Assembly (NCBI RefSeq): GCF_001570945.1
Contig: NZ_BCSQ01000024.1
Coordinates: forward strand, 1 to 48,575
DNA length: 48,575 nt
Reading direction: 5' to 3'
From: Janibacter anophelis NBRC 107843
GTDB lineage: Bacteria; Actinomycetota; Actinomycetes; Actinomycetales; Dermatophilaceae
This document shows positions 7,296 to 17,067 of the stretch, one piece after another (positions within the stretch are counted from its first letter, which is position 1; every line of letters starts with the position of its first letter). The notes under the pieces are model-generated. The model saw nothing but the letters and a program-made list of their open reading frames with translations. It was not told the origin of the DNA and made no database searches. A program made the translations under genes and the position numbers.

Positions 7296-8552
7296 ATGAG
7301 CAGCCAGGACACCACTCCCTCCAAGGTCGCCGTCGTCGGCGCCGGCATGGTCGGGCTCTCGACCGCCTGGTTCCTGCAGGAGCACGGCGTCGAGGTCGAG
7401 GTCTTCGACCGTGAGGGCGTCGCGGCCGGCTCGTCCTGGGGCAATGCCGGCTGGATCACCCCGGGCATCTCCACCCCCCTCCCCGACCCCGCAGTCCTCT
7501 CCTACGGCATCAAGGCGGTCATCTCGCCCGCGTCCCCGGTGTACGTGCCCGTGACGACCGACCCCCGGCTGCTCACGTTCCTCGCGGCCTTCACCCGCAA
7601 CAGCACGATGCGCCGGTGGAGTCGCTCGATGCGGGCGCTCGTCCCGATCAACGGGCACGCGCTGCCCGCCTTCGACGACCTGGCCGCGGGCGGGGTGAGC
7701 GCCCCGGCGCACGAGGCGCACTCCTTCATCGCCGGGTACGAGACCCGCGCGGAGACCGAGTTCCTGCTCACCGAGTTGCAGCACATCGCCGAGTCCGGGC
7801 AGGACGTCGGCTTCGAGGAGCTGACGGGCGACCAGGTCCGCGAGGCCGAGCCGACCTTTTCCGAGCGGATCGGCGCCGGCATCCGCCTGCTCGGGCAGCG
7901 CTACCTCAACCCCGGCGAGTACGTCGCCGCCCTGGCCGACTCGGTGCGCGCCCGCGGCGGCAAGATCCACGAGGGCTCGCGCGTCACCGGCGTCACCGAC
8001 GAGCGCACCGGGGTGCGCCTGGCGATCGCCCAGTCGGGCACCCAGACCTTCGACCACGTCGTCATCGCCAACGGCACGTGGCTCGACCAGCTCGCGCGCC
8101 CCTTCGGCGTGCGCATGCACGTGCAGGCCGGGCGCGGCTACAGCTTCAGCGTGCCGATCGAGCACACCCCCAAGGGCCCGGTCTACCTGCCCTCGCAACG
8201 CGTGGCCTGCACTCCGCTCGGGGACCGGCTGCGCGTCGCCGGGATGATGGAGTTCCGCCCGCCGGAGGCGCCGCTCGACGAGCGCCGCATCGACGCGATC
8301 GTCGACGCCAGCCGCCCCTACCTCTCCGGCGTCGACCTCGACGACCGGCAGGACGAGTGGGTCGGCTCCCGCCCCTGCACCTCCGACGGCCTGCCGCTCA
8401 TCGGCGCCACGACCTCCCGCCGCGTGCACGTCGCCGGCGGCCACGGCATGTGGGGCATGACCCTCGGCCCGGCCACCGGGCGCCTGCTGGCGGGGTCCAT
8501 CGTGACCGGACGGCCGGCCCCCGAGCTCACCCCCTTCGACCCCCTGCGCTGA
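7296..8552 (+). CDS. FAD-dependent D-amino acid dehydrogenase-type oxidoreductase (DadA-like)
   Basis: 418 residues. The N-terminus holds a dinucleotide-binding Rossmann motif (Val-Val-Gly-Ala-Gly-Met-Val-Gly-Leu-Ser at about 12-21, Glu at the end of the second strand). The region around Ser-Ser-Trp-Gly-Asn-Ala-Gly and the C-terminal Gly-Leu-Pro-Leu-Ile-Gly...Gly-Gly-His-Gly-Met-Trp-Gly-Met-Thr are typical of DadA-like members of the DAO family, which oxidise D-amino acids to 2-oxo acids and pass electrons to the respiratory chain. The ATG at 7296 is chosen for its AGAGAGG site 6 nt upstream; a longer frame has no such site. The gene stands alone, divergent from the DUF4178 operon. The substrate cannot be read from the sequence. 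Confidence 0.85.
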   Translation: MSSQDTTPSKVAVVGAGMVGLSTAWFLQEHGVEVEVFDREGVAAGSSWGNAGWITPGISTPLPDPAVLSYGIKAVISPASPVYVPVTTDPRLLTFLAAFTRNSTMRRWSRSMRALVPINGHALPAFDDLAAGGVSAPAHEAHSFIAGYETRAETEFLLTELQHIAESGQDVGFEELTGDQVREAEPTFSERIGAGIRLLGQRYLNPGEYVAALADSVRARGGKIHEGSRVTGVTDERTGVRLAIAQSGTQTFDHVVIANGTWLDQLARPFGVRMHVQAGRGYSFSVPIEHTPKGPVYLPSQRVACTPLGDRLRVAGMMEFRPPEAPLDERRIDAIVDASRPYLSGVDLDDRQDEWVGSRPCTSDGLPLIGATTSRRVHVAGGHGMWGMTLGPATGRLLAGSIVTGRPAPELTPFDPLR

Positions 8553-8572
8553 CGGCAGCGACGCCGTCGGCG

Positions 8573-8632
8573 AGCGCGCATCTCCCCGGGGAAATGCGCA
8601 GGTGAGCGCGCATTTCCTTAGGGAGATGCGCG
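8573..8632. repeat. Paired GCGCAT-TTCC/GGAG-ATGCGC palindromic repeat
   Basis: Two 24-bp near-palindromes lie 8 bp apart, 8576-8599 and 8608-8631. Each is flanked by GCGCAT and ATGCGC, and the second is nearly the reverse complement of the first, so the whole can fold as two small or one large hairpin. It follows the dadA-like stop and may end its transcript. The form recalls REP-type intergenic repeats. Confidence 0.7.
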
Positions 8633-8693
8633 GTCTGGCGGGGGCGTGAGATGGTCAACACCGCCTCGACGTGCCCCGCCGTTATCGTTCCGT

Positions 8694-8699
8694 TACGGT
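8694..8699 (+). promoter_or_regulatory. -10 box of a leaderless acyltransferase transcript
   Basis: TACGGT fits TANNNT and ends 7 nt before the ATG at 8707. No spaced ribosome binding site exists, so the transcript is probably leaderless. Confidence 0.5.
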
Positions 8700-8706
8700 C
8701 GAAGGG

Positions 8707-9825
8707 ATGTCCTCCGCACCCATCGGCACCCTGCTGTCCAGCCGCGACAACTCGCTCAACGCGGTCCGCCTCGGCCTCGCCGCGGCGGTGATCCTCGCGC
8801 ACTCCTGGCCGCTCGGCGGCTACGGCGCGAGCGCATGGGAGCGCCTCGGCGCGGTGGGTGTCAACGGGTTCTTCGCGCTGTCCGGCTTCCTCATCGCCGG
8901 CAGCCGCCTCCGAGGCGGCTTCCCGCGCTACATCTCGCGGCGGGCCCGGCGGATCTTCCCCGGCTTCTGGGCCTGCCTGGCGATGATCGGCTTCGTCTTC
9001 GCCCCGCTCGGCGGCCTCATCGGCGGCCACGGGTGGAACCCCGCGCAGTCGCTGTCCTACGTCCTCGACAACGCGACGCTCGTCATGACCAATCCGGCCA
9101 TCGGCGGCACCCTCGCCGGCGCGCCCAACCCGGGCATGTGGAACGGCTCGCTCTGGACGCTCATGTACGAGTTCGCCGCGTACCTGCTCTGCGGCGCCGC
9201 GCTCGGCATCGTCTGGGTCCGCCGCCACCTCGCCCTCTCGGCGGCCGCCGCGACGCTCGCCCTGCCCGTCCTCAGCTGGTGGGTCGGCGACCTGTCCGGC
9301 GCCGCGCACATGATCACGAGCGCGTTGCGCCTGTTCTCCTTCTTCGCCGTCGGCGTGCTCGCCTACGCCCTGCGCGACCACGTCCGCACGACGACGCCGC
9401 TGGCGATCGCCGCGGTGGGCGTCGTCGCGGCGCTCGGCATCACCTCCGAGACCGCGCTCAACCTGCTCTCCCCGATCCCCCTGACCTACGCGCTGCTGCA
9501 CATCGGTGGCACGTGGCGCACGTCGATCGCGGCGAAGGAGGACGCTTCCTACGGCCTCTACGTCTATGGCTGGCCGGTGCAGCAGGTGCTCGGCATGGTC
9601 GGCCTCGGTGCGCTCGTCCCGGCTCCGGTCTTCGGCCTGGTCTCCTTCGCGTGCACCCTCCCCTTCGCCATCGCGTCGTGGCGGCTCGTCGAGCGCCCGG
9701 CGATGCGCGCCAAGCTGCCGAGCCTGCGCGGCCGCCCGACCGGCGACCTGCACCCGGCCGAGGTGCCGGTCCGGACGCCCAGCCGTGCGGGCCGGGAGCA
9801 CGCCGGATTGACCGTCGGCCGCTGA
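8707..9825 (+). CDS. Acyltransferase family 3 membrane protein
   Basis: 372 residues from ATG 8707; a GTG at 8671 would add 12 residues but lacks a ribosome binding site, while the ATG fits a leaderless start. About ten membrane helices. Near the N-terminus is the family's His (Ile-Leu-Ala-His-Ser-Trp) and Phe-Phe-Ala-Leu-Ser-Gly-Phe-Leu-Ile. Family 3 acyltransferases move acyl groups, often acetyl, onto sugars or lipids at the membrane. There is no fused SGNH domain, unlike the acyltransferase at 17068-19188. It converges with the next gene with a 2-bp gap. Substrate unknown, probably an envelope sugar. Confidence 0.85.
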   Translation: MSSAPIGTLLSSRDNSLNAVRLGLAAAVILAHSWPLGGYGASAWERLGAVGVNGFFALSGFLIAGSRLRGGFPRYISRRARRIFPGFWACLAMIGFVFAPLGGLIGGHGWNPAQSLSYVLDNATLVMTNPAIGGTLAGAPNPGMWNGSLWTLMYEFAAYLLCGAALGIVWVRRHLALSAAAATLALPVLSWWVGDLSGAAHMITSALRLFSFFAVGVLAYALRDHVRTTTPLAIAAVGVVAALGITSETALNLLSPIPLTYALLHIGGTWRTSIAAKEDASYGLYVYGWPVQQVLGMVGLGALVPAPVFGLVSFACTLPFAIASWRLVERPAMRAKLPSLRGRPTGDLHPAEVPVRTPSRAGREHAGLTVGR

Positions 9826-9827
9826 GG

Positions 9828-10499
9828 TCAGTCCCCGGGGCGCTCCCCGGGCATCGGGTACCAGCGCAGGTCCTCGAGGGTGATCGTGCTCTGCCCCGAG
9901 CCGTCCCACGTCGGCCGCAGGCCCTGCTCCTCGAGCGCCGCGACGACCCGTCGCCCGATGGCCTCGTCCTCGGCGTACTTGCCTGCGGCAGTGGTGGACT
10001 CGTAGCGCGTGGCGGCGTAGCGCAGGTGCAGCGTGCCGGGACCGTCGGCGATGCGCTCGACGTCCTGGTGGTGGAAGAAGACATAGCCCTCGGCCGATCC
10101 GGCCGACTCGGCGGCGTAGTCATGGCCCTCCGCGTTGTCGTACCCCAAGGCTTCGAAGGCCGCGACGCCGCGCGCCCGCAGCTGCGCGAAGGCCGCCCGG
10201 AGCGTCGTCGACTGGTCCTCACCCGCGTGCTCGACGGCGAGGGCTGCCCGTCGGTCCCACTCCTCGCGGAGGATCGTCCGGCCGCGCTCCAGGGGGAAGC
10301 CCTCGGACGCGAGGTCGCGCGCGAGGTGGTCGAACTCCTCGAACGGCTCCGTGGCGGTCGCGAAGACGACCTGCGCCCGCTCGCGCAGCGAGTCCTCCAT
10401 GTGGGCCAGGTCGTCGGGGTCGAGGTGGTTGTCCGGCGCCGCACCGGGAGCGGGGTCGGGGGTCGCGGCTCTGCCGCGCAGGCGGTCGAAGAGTCCCAT
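9828..10499 (-). CDS. DUF6891-like cytoplasmic protein
   Basis: 223 residues from the ATG at 10499 (Met-Gly-Leu-Phe-Asp-Arg-Leu-Arg). A Pro/Ala linker leads to a helical domain and then Gly-Tyr-Val-Phe-Phe-His-His-Gln-Asp-Val-Glu-Arg (about residues 137-148) and Leu-His-Leu-Arg-Tyr-Ala-Ala, which I associate with DUF6891. No membrane segment. A longer start at 10529 is possible but adds ten unconserved-looking residues. Function unknown. Confidence 0.65.
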   Translation of the reverse strand: MGLFDRLRGRAATPDPAPGAAPDNHLDPDDLAHMEDSLRERAQVVFATATEPFEEFDHLARDLASEGFPLERGRTILREEWDRRAALAVEHAGEDQSTTLRAAFAQLRARGVAAFEALGYDNAEGHDYAAESAGSAEGYVFFHHQDVERIADGPGTLHLRYAATRYESTTAAGKYAEDEAIGRRVVAALEEQGLRPTWDGSGQSTITLEDLRWYPMPGERPGD

Positions 10500-10530
10500 G
10501 GTCGCCAAGGTAGTGACCACAGGCCCCACG

Positions 10531-10557
10531 ACGAAGGGGGAGGGCTCCCCCCTTCGT
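10531..10557 (-). terminator. GC-rich hairpin after the DUF445 gene
   Basis: ACGAAGGGGG (10531-10540) pairs with CCCCCTTCGT (10548-10557) around a 7-nt loop, just beyond the minus-strand stop at 10564. Confidence 0.6.
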
Positions 10558-10563
10558 CCCGCG

Positions 10564-11820
10564 TCAGGAGATGAGGACGGCGACGCTGTGGATCGCCAGG
10601 CCGGCGAGAGCGCCGACGACGGTGCCGTTGATCCGGATGAACTGCAGGTCGCGCCCGACGAAGAGCTCGATCCGCTCGCTCGCCTCGTCGGCGTCCCAGC
10701 GCTCGACGGTCACCGAGATGACCTCGGCGAGCTCGTCGCCATAGGTGTTGACGAAGAACGCGACGACCTCACCCAGGTGGGTCTCGAGGCGCTCCTGCCA
10801 CTCGCGGTCGTGCGCGAGGTGGTCGGCGAGATGGGTGAGCAGGTCGTCGCCACGACGCCAGAAGTAGGACTCCCGATCGGCCATCGCGCCGGTGAGCGAG
10901 GTGCGCAGCGACTGCCACACGGCCACCGCGCTCGTCGGCACCTGCGGGTGGACGAGGAGCCGCTCCTTGAGCGCTTCGGCGCTCGCCATGACGTCGGGGT
11001 CGTGCTGCAGGTCGCTCGCGAGACGGGTGAGCAAGTCGTCCAGCGCCACCCGCGCGGGGTGGCGCGCGTCCGCACGCATCTCGGCGAGCCAGCCCAGGGC
11101 CTGGCGGTAGGTCCAGTCGATGACCTTGTCGTCGACCCACTCGGGCGTCCACCACGGCGCCTTGTCCCCGACGACCTGCTTGAAGAGGTGCGGGTTGTCG
11201 GCGAGCCACTGGCGCACCTCGTCGACGCCGAGGTCGACGAGGCCGGTGTGGTTGCCCCCTTCGACCACGCCCTCGAGGAGCGAGCCGAGGATCGGGCTGA
11301 TCGGCTCCTGCGCCAGGCGCGGGAGCAGCAGCTGGCTGAGGAAGTCGTGGACGTCGTCGTCCTCGACCCGCGCCAGCGCCCGGGTGCCGCCACGCGCGAT
11401 CTCCGTGAGCACCCGCTCGCGGTGGGCCGGTTCGGCGAGCCAGGCCCCGAGCCGCTCGGCGACGTGCGCCGCGGCGAGCCGGTCGCGGGCGATCTCCTCG
11501 GTGAGGAAGTTCTCCGTGACGAACTCCTGCAGGTTGCGCCCGAGCTCGTCCTTGCGCCGCTTGACCAGGGCCGTGTGCGGCACGGGAATGCCGAGCGGGT
11601 GGCGGAAGAGGGCCGTCACGGCGAACCAGTCCGCGAGCGCACCGACCATCGCCGCCTCCGCGGCGGTGTTGACGAAGCCCCAGACCCCGTCGTGGTCGAG
11701 GCGGAGGGTCGCGACGTAGATCAGCGCGGCGAGGACGAGCAGGCCGGTGGCCACGGCGCGCATGCGGCGCAGCCCGGCCCGGCGTCGGGCGTCGGCGGGG
11801 GTCTCCTGCAGGAAGCTCAC
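10564..11820 (-). CDS. DUF445 (YjiN-like) inner membrane protein
   Basis: 418 residues from GTG 11820, which has GGGGGAGG 9 nt upstream; a GTG at 11847 lacks a ribosome binding site. One N-terminal membrane helix (about 20-40), the signature Ala-Leu-Ala-Asp-Trp-Phe-Ala-Val-Thr-Ala-Leu-Phe-Arg-His-Pro-Leu-Gly (about 60-76), a long helical cytoplasmic domain and a C-terminal hydrophobic helix (about 398-416) are characteristic of DUF445. Function unknown. It is divergent from guaB1, about 40 bp apart. Confidence 0.85.
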   Translation of the reverse strand: MSFLQETPADARRRAGLRRMRAVATGLLVLAALIYVATLRLDHDGVWGFVNTAAEAAMVGALADWFAVTALFRHPLGIPVPHTALVKRRKDELGRNLQEFVTENFLTEEIARDRLAAAHVAERLGAWLAEPAHRERVLTEIARGGTRALARVEDDDVHDFLSQLLLPRLAQEPISPILGSLLEGVVEGGNHTGLVDLGVDEVRQWLADNPHLFKQVVGDKAPWWTPEWVDDKVIDWTYRQALGWLAEMRADARHPARVALDDLLTRLASDLQHDPDVMASAEALKERLLVHPQVPTSAVAVWQSLRTSLTGAMADRESYFWRRGDDLLTHLADHLAHDREWQERLETHLGEVVAFFVNTYGDELAEVISVTVERWDADEASERIELFVGRDLQFIRINGTVVGALAGLAIHSVAVLIS

Positions 11821-11848
11821 GCCCCAGATCCTCCCCCATCGGGGCACC

Positions 11849-13297
<1,449 letters not shown>

Positions 13298-13301
13298 CGC
13301 G

Positions 13302-14351
13302 GTGAGGTCCCTCGAGCCGCTGCAGGCGCCCGTCGACCCCGTCGAGGCGCTGCGGCGCGTGGGATTCCTCCTCGAGCGCTCCCGGCAGCACAGCCGGCGC
13401 GTCGAGGCCTTCCGCGGCGCGGTCAAGGTCCTGCGCGGTCTGGACGAAGGGGAGGTCGCGCAGCGGGTCGAGGCGGGCACCATCACCGAGCTCGCCGGCA
13501 TCGGGAAGTCGACGGCCGGCGTCATCGAGCAGGCCGTGCGCGGCGAGCTCCCGGCCTACCTGGCCACCCAGCAGGAGGAGCACGGCGGTCCTCTCGTCGA
13601 GGGCGGCGAGGACTACGTCGAGGCGCTCATCGGCGACTGCCACCTGCACTCCGACTGGTCCGACGGCGGCAGCCCGATCGACGAGATGGTGCTCACCGCC
13701 GTGGAGCTCGGCCAGGAGTGGATGGTCCTCACCGACCACTCGCCGCGCCTGCGGGTGGCCAACGGCCTGACGGCCGCGCGCCTGGTGCAGCAGTTGGAGC
13801 TGCTCGAGCGGATCGACGCCTCGCTCGGCGATGCCTTCACCCTCCTGTCCGGCATCGAGGTCGACATCCTCGACGACGGGGGGCTCGACCAGACCCCGGA
13901 GATGCTCGGCCGGCTCGACCTCGTGACGGCCTCGGTCCACTCGAAGCTGAAGATGGCCAAGGAGCCGATGACCCGGCGCATGGTCGCGGCCGTGGCCAAC
14001 CCCCGGGTCAACGTCCTCGGGCACTGCACGGGGCGGCTCGTGACCGGCTCGCGCGGCACCCGTCCCCAGAGCGAGTTCGACGCGCGGGCCGTCTTCGAGG
14101 CCTGCGCCGAGCACGACGTCGCCGTGGAGATCAACTCGCGCCCCGAGCGGTGCGATCCGCCGGACGAGCTCATCGAGCTGGCCCTGGAGATCGGCTGCCT
14201 CTTCGCCGTCGACTCCGACGCGCACGCTCCGGGGCAGCTGGAGATGAAGGCCTACGGCGCCGAGCGGGCCCAGCGGCTGGGGGTGCCGCTCGACCGGATC
14301 ATCACGACGTGGGACGCGCAACGACTGCGTGATTGGGCCCGCCCGGCCTGA
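13302..14351 (+). CDS. PHP-domain phosphoesterase with PolX-like helix-hairpin-helix N-terminus
   Basis: 349 residues from GTG. The N-terminal about 90 residues resemble the first DNA polymerase X domain, including an HhH-like Ile-Thr-Glu-Leu-Ala-Gly-Ile-Gly-Lys-Ser. Then comes a full PHP metal site: His-Leu-His (about 114-116), Thr-Asp-His-Ser, Gly-Ile-Glu-Val-Asp, Ser-Val-His-Ser, Gly-His-Cys and Asp-Ser-Asp-Ala-His. The polymerase palm between the two is absent. PHP enzymes hydrolyse phosphoesters, often nucleic-acid ends or histidinol phosphate; the HhH suggests a nucleic acid substrate. It starts 4 bp after guaB1. Confidence 0.8.
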   Translation: MRSLEPLQAPVDPVEALRRVGFLLERSRQHSRRVEAFRGAVKVLRGLDEGEVAQRVEAGTITELAGIGKSTAGVIEQAVRGELPAYLATQQEEHGGPLVEGGEDYVEALIGDCHLHSDWSDGGSPIDEMVLTAVELGQEWMVLTDHSPRLRVANGLTAARLVQQLELLERIDASLGDAFTLLSGIEVDILDDGGLDQTPEMLGRLDLVTASVHSKLKMAKEPMTRRMVAAVANPRVNVLGHCTGRLVTGSRGTRPQSEFDARAVFEACAEHDVAVEINSRPERCDPPDELIELALEIGCLFAVDSDAHAPGQLEMKAYGAERAQRLGVPLDRIITTWDAQRLRDWARPA

Positions 14352-14364
14352 CTCCACCCTCGTT

Positions 14365-14394
14365 TTGGTGATCCGGGCCGAGTCTGCGTATGAT
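14365..14394 (+). promoter_or_regulatory. Sigma-70-type promoter of the tRNA cluster
   Basis: TTGGTG at 14365-14370 and TATGAT at 14389-14394 are separated by 18 bp and lie about 60 bp before tRNA-Glu. This is the best consensus-type promoter I found in the window. Confidence 0.65.
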
Positions 14395-14456
14395 TTCCGA
14401 GTCCTCGACGGATTCGGGTGCTGCCTGCTGCGTAGCGAGGGGGTTCTCGGAGACGG

Positions 14457-14529
14457 GTCCCCATCGTCTAGCGGCCTAGGACCCCGCCCTTTCACGGCGG
14501 TAGCACGGGTTCGAATCCCGTTGGGGATA
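14457..14529 (+). tRNA. tRNA-Glu (anticodon UUC)
   Basis: A 73-nt cloverleaf. The acceptor stem pairs GTCCCCA with TGGGGAT, the anticodon loop CTTTCAC gives UUC between CCGCC and GGCGG, and the T arm pairs ACGGG with CCCGT. The discriminator is A and CCA is not encoded. Confidence 0.95.
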
Positions 14530-14559
14530 CGCACAAATGAATGTGCCTTGCACCATCAA

Positions 14560-14633
14560 GGCCCTGTAGCGCAGTTGGTTAGCGCGCCGCCCTGTCACGG
14601 CGGAGGTCGCGGGTTCGAGTCCCGTCAGGGTCG
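14560..14633 (+). tRNA. tRNA-Asp (anticodon GUC)
   Basis: A 74-nt cloverleaf. The acceptor stem pairs GGCCCTG with CAGGGTC (one G-U), the anticodon loop CTGTCAC gives GUC, and the discriminator is G. It lies 30 nt after tRNA-Glu. Confidence 0.95.
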
Positions 14634-14659
14634 CTCGCTGGTCCGGTCAGGACCGGCTC

Positions 14660-14733
14660 GGCCAGGTAGCTCAGTTGGTACGAGCGTCCGACTGAAAATC
14701 GGAAGGTCGGCGGTTCGACCCCGCCCCTGGCCA
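14660..14733 (+). tRNA. tRNA-Phe (anticodon GAA)
   Basis: The acceptor stem pairs GGCCAGG with CCTGGCC, the anticodon loop CTGAAAA sits between TCCGA and TCGGA, and the discriminator is A. It is the last tRNA of the Glu-Asp-Phe cluster, an order common in actinobacteria. Confidence 0.95.
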
Positions 14734-14749
14734 CCGGAGCCACGCACGC

Positions 14750-14778
14750 AAGGGCGCCACCGTCACGGTGGCGCCCTT
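14750..14778 (+). terminator. Terminator hairpin of the tRNA operon
   Basis: A perfect 13-bp stem (14750-14762 with 14766-14778) closes a 3-nt loop 16 nt after tRNA-Phe. There is no U tract, but the stem is very GC rich. Confidence 0.85.
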
Positions 14779-14895
14779 CGTCGTGCCGGCGGGCCGGGCC
14801 ACGTCGCGCCCCACCGGGCGTGCGAGGATCTGTGCGCCGGCACTGGCCCCTCGCGCCCCGCACGACCACCCTCCCGACGACGAAGGACGAGCACC

Positions 14896-17058
14896 TTGAC
14901 CCCGATCGACCTGTCGAGCGTCAAGACCCAGGGCAAGCGCGCAGCGCGTGCCGCCTCTCGCGGGATCCCGCTCGACCGCGTCGCGGCGCTGCCCAACCAT
15001 GGCGGCCGCGTCGGTCGCCGCGCGGTCCTTGCCCGGGCCCGTCGCCTCGCCCTCACCGGCGGTCGGCCGCAGGACGCCGTCGCGCTCCTCCGCACCCTCC
15101 CCGAGACGGCCCTCGGCGCCACGGGCCACGCCTTCCTCGCCAGCTGCCACCACCAGCTCGGTGCGAGGGAGACGGCACTGGTCGAGGCCGCGACGGCCCT
15201 CGACCTGCGACCGGACGCCGAGGCCCTCGGGGTCGTCATGTCCGTCGCCCAGAGCTCCGGCCACGAGCCGCTCGTCCGCCGGGTCAACGCCCTCGCGGCG
15301 ACGACGACGCCTCGCCGCACCATCGACGCACAGCGCCTGCTCAGCACCTTCCGCTCCGACGTGCCGGCCGAGACCGACGCCTTCGTCGCCAACGCCGCGA
15401 CGTGGACCGTCGACCACGACGCGAGCTGGCGGGCACGCATCAGCGCCGACACGCAGATCCACAGCACAGTCGGTCCGGAGGCCCAGCGCGCCGCGGCACT
15501 CGAGGTCGGTCTGCGGGGCGGCCCGGGCCTGCGCGTCGCCGTGCAGCACCTCCAGTCGGCCAGGGGGTGGGACGAGCTGCGGGAGCTGTGGCAACGCCTC
15601 GACCCCGCAGAGCTCGCCGCGGTGCCGCCTCACGTCTCCATCCGGGTCGCGGACCGGGCGCGTCGGGCCGGCTGGCTCGACACGGCTCAAGTGGTCGCCC
15701 AGCAGGTCATCGACACCACCGGTGACCGTCGGGCCCGGCTCATCCACGCCCGCGCCGCTGACGAGACCCAGATCGCGCACACCGGGTGGCCTGTCGACAC
15801 CGCCATGGAGCAGCCGACCCACGCACCACGTCCCGGCACGGTCCTCGCGGTGCTCGCCCAGTCGTTGCCGCACCGCTCGGGCGGCTATGCCACCCGAGGG
15901 CACGGCATCCTCACGAGCCTGCAGACGATGGACTGGGACGTCCTCGCGGTCACCCGCCTGGGCTTCCCCTACGACTTCTGGCCGGCGGACGACCCCCGCG
16001 AGGTGCCCGAGCACGACGTCGTCGACGGCCTCACCTACCGGCGACTGCTGGAGCCGGACGAGCGCGCGTACCCCACGACCCCGATGGCGTCGTACATCGA
16101 GCGCTTCGCGACCCGCATCGAGGCGGTCGCCCGCGAGCACGGGTCGGCGCTGATCCAGGCCAGCAGCTTCCAGAACAACGGCTTGGCGGGCCTGCGCGCC
16201 GCCCGGCGCCTGGGCGTCCCCTTCGTCTACGAGATGCGGGGGCTGGAGGACCTGATGAAGGTCTCGCGAGACCCGGGGTTCGCCGAGACCGACGCGTACC
16301 GGTACATGACCGGACTCGAGCTGCACATCGTCCAGCAGGCCGACCTCACCTTCGTCATCACCGAGGCACTGCGCGAGGAGATGATCCGCCGCGGTGGCCC
16401 CGCCGACCGGATCGTGGTCCTGCCCAACGGCGTCCACGTCAACCAGTTCACCCCCCGGCAGCCCGACGAGGCACTCACCGACGAGCTCGGCCTGCGGGGC
16501 AGGACGGTGATCGGTTACGCCGGGTCGCTCGTCGACTACGAGGGGCTGGATCTGCTCCTGCAGGCCGCCGCCACCCTCAAGGCGACCCGTGACGACTTCG
16601 CGGTCATCATCGTCGGCGACGGCGCCCAGGAGGCCCGCCTGCACCGTCTGGCCCGTGAGCTCGACGTCCTCGACGTCGTGACCTTCACGGGCCGTGTCCC
16701 GCACGCGGAGGTCTCCCGCTACCTGTCGATCTTCGAGATCACCCCCTTCCCACGGCTGCCGCTGCCGGTCTGCGAGCTCATCAGCCCCATCAAGCCCTTC
16801 GAGGCCATGGCGATGGGCACCGCCTGCATCACCAGCTCGGTGGCCGCGCTAACGGAGATCGTCGAGCCCGACGTCCGTGGGCTCGTCTTCGACAAGGGCG
16901 ATGCCGACGACCTCGCCCGGGCCCTCACCCGCTACCTCGACGACCCCGAGTTGCGCGCGACCATGGGCCGGCAGGCCCGTGAGTGGGTCCTTGCCGAGCG
17001 CGACTGGGCACAGGTGACCGCCATCATGGACGACGCCTATCGGCGCCTGCTCGGCTGA
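14896..17058 (+). CDS. GT4-type glycosyltransferase with long N-terminal helical region
   Basis: 720 residues from TTG 14896, chosen for the AAGGA site about 8 nt upstream; the frame opens further 5' only through the tRNA genes. Residues 1-290 are Ala/Arg-rich helices in TPR-like pairs. The rest is a GT-B glycosyltransferase of family GT4: a Gly-Gly-Tyr-Ala-Thr-Arg-Gly-His N-terminal glycine loop (about 331-338), Val-Leu-Pro-Asn-Gly-Val (about 508-513), Gly-Tyr-Ala-Gly-Ser-Leu, and the EX7E motif in Phe-Glu-Ala-Met-Ala-Met-Gly...Thr-Glu-Ile-Val (about 634-652). It probably adds a sugar to the envelope polysaccharide whose export genes lie downstream. It converges with the acyltransferase gene 9 bp away. 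Confidence 0.85.
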   Translation: MTPIDLSSVKTQGKRAARAASRGIPLDRVAALPNHGGRVGRRAVLARARRLALTGGRPQDAVALLRTLPETALGATGHAFLASCHHQLGARETALVEAATALDLRPDAEALGVVMSVAQSSGHEPLVRRVNALAATTTPRRTIDAQRLLSTFRSDVPAETDAFVANAATWTVDHDASWRARISADTQIHSTVGPEAQRAAALEVGLRGGPGLRVAVQHLQSARGWDELRELWQRLDPAELAAVPPHVSIRVADRARRAGWLDTAQVVAQQVIDTTGDRRARLIHARAADETQIAHTGWPVDTAMEQPTHAPRPGTVLAVLAQSLPHRSGGYATRGHGILTSLQTMDWDVLAVTRLGFPYDFWPADDPREVPEHDVVDGLTYRRLLEPDERAYPTTPMASYIERFATRIEAVAREHGSALIQASSFQNNGLAGLRAARRLGVPFVYEMRGLEDLMKVSRDPGFAETDAYRYMTGLELHIVQQADLTFVITEALREEMIRRGGPADRIVVLPNGVHVNQFTPRQPDEALTDELGLRGRTVIGYAGSLVDYEGLDLLLQAAATLKATRDDFAVIIVGDGAQEARLHRLARELDVLDVVTFTGRVPHAEVSRYLSIFEITPFPRLPLPVCELISPIKPFEAMAMGTACITSSVAALTEIVEPDVRGLVFDKGDADDLARALTRYLDDPELRATMGRQAREWVLAERDWAQVTAIMDDAYRRLLG

Positions 17059-17067
17059 GGCGTCCGA

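Noticed and set aside
14457-14733. Integration of the glycan locus at the tRNA genes
   Set aside because: I found no duplicated tRNA 3' end, integrase gene or composition change at 14.7 kb in the window.
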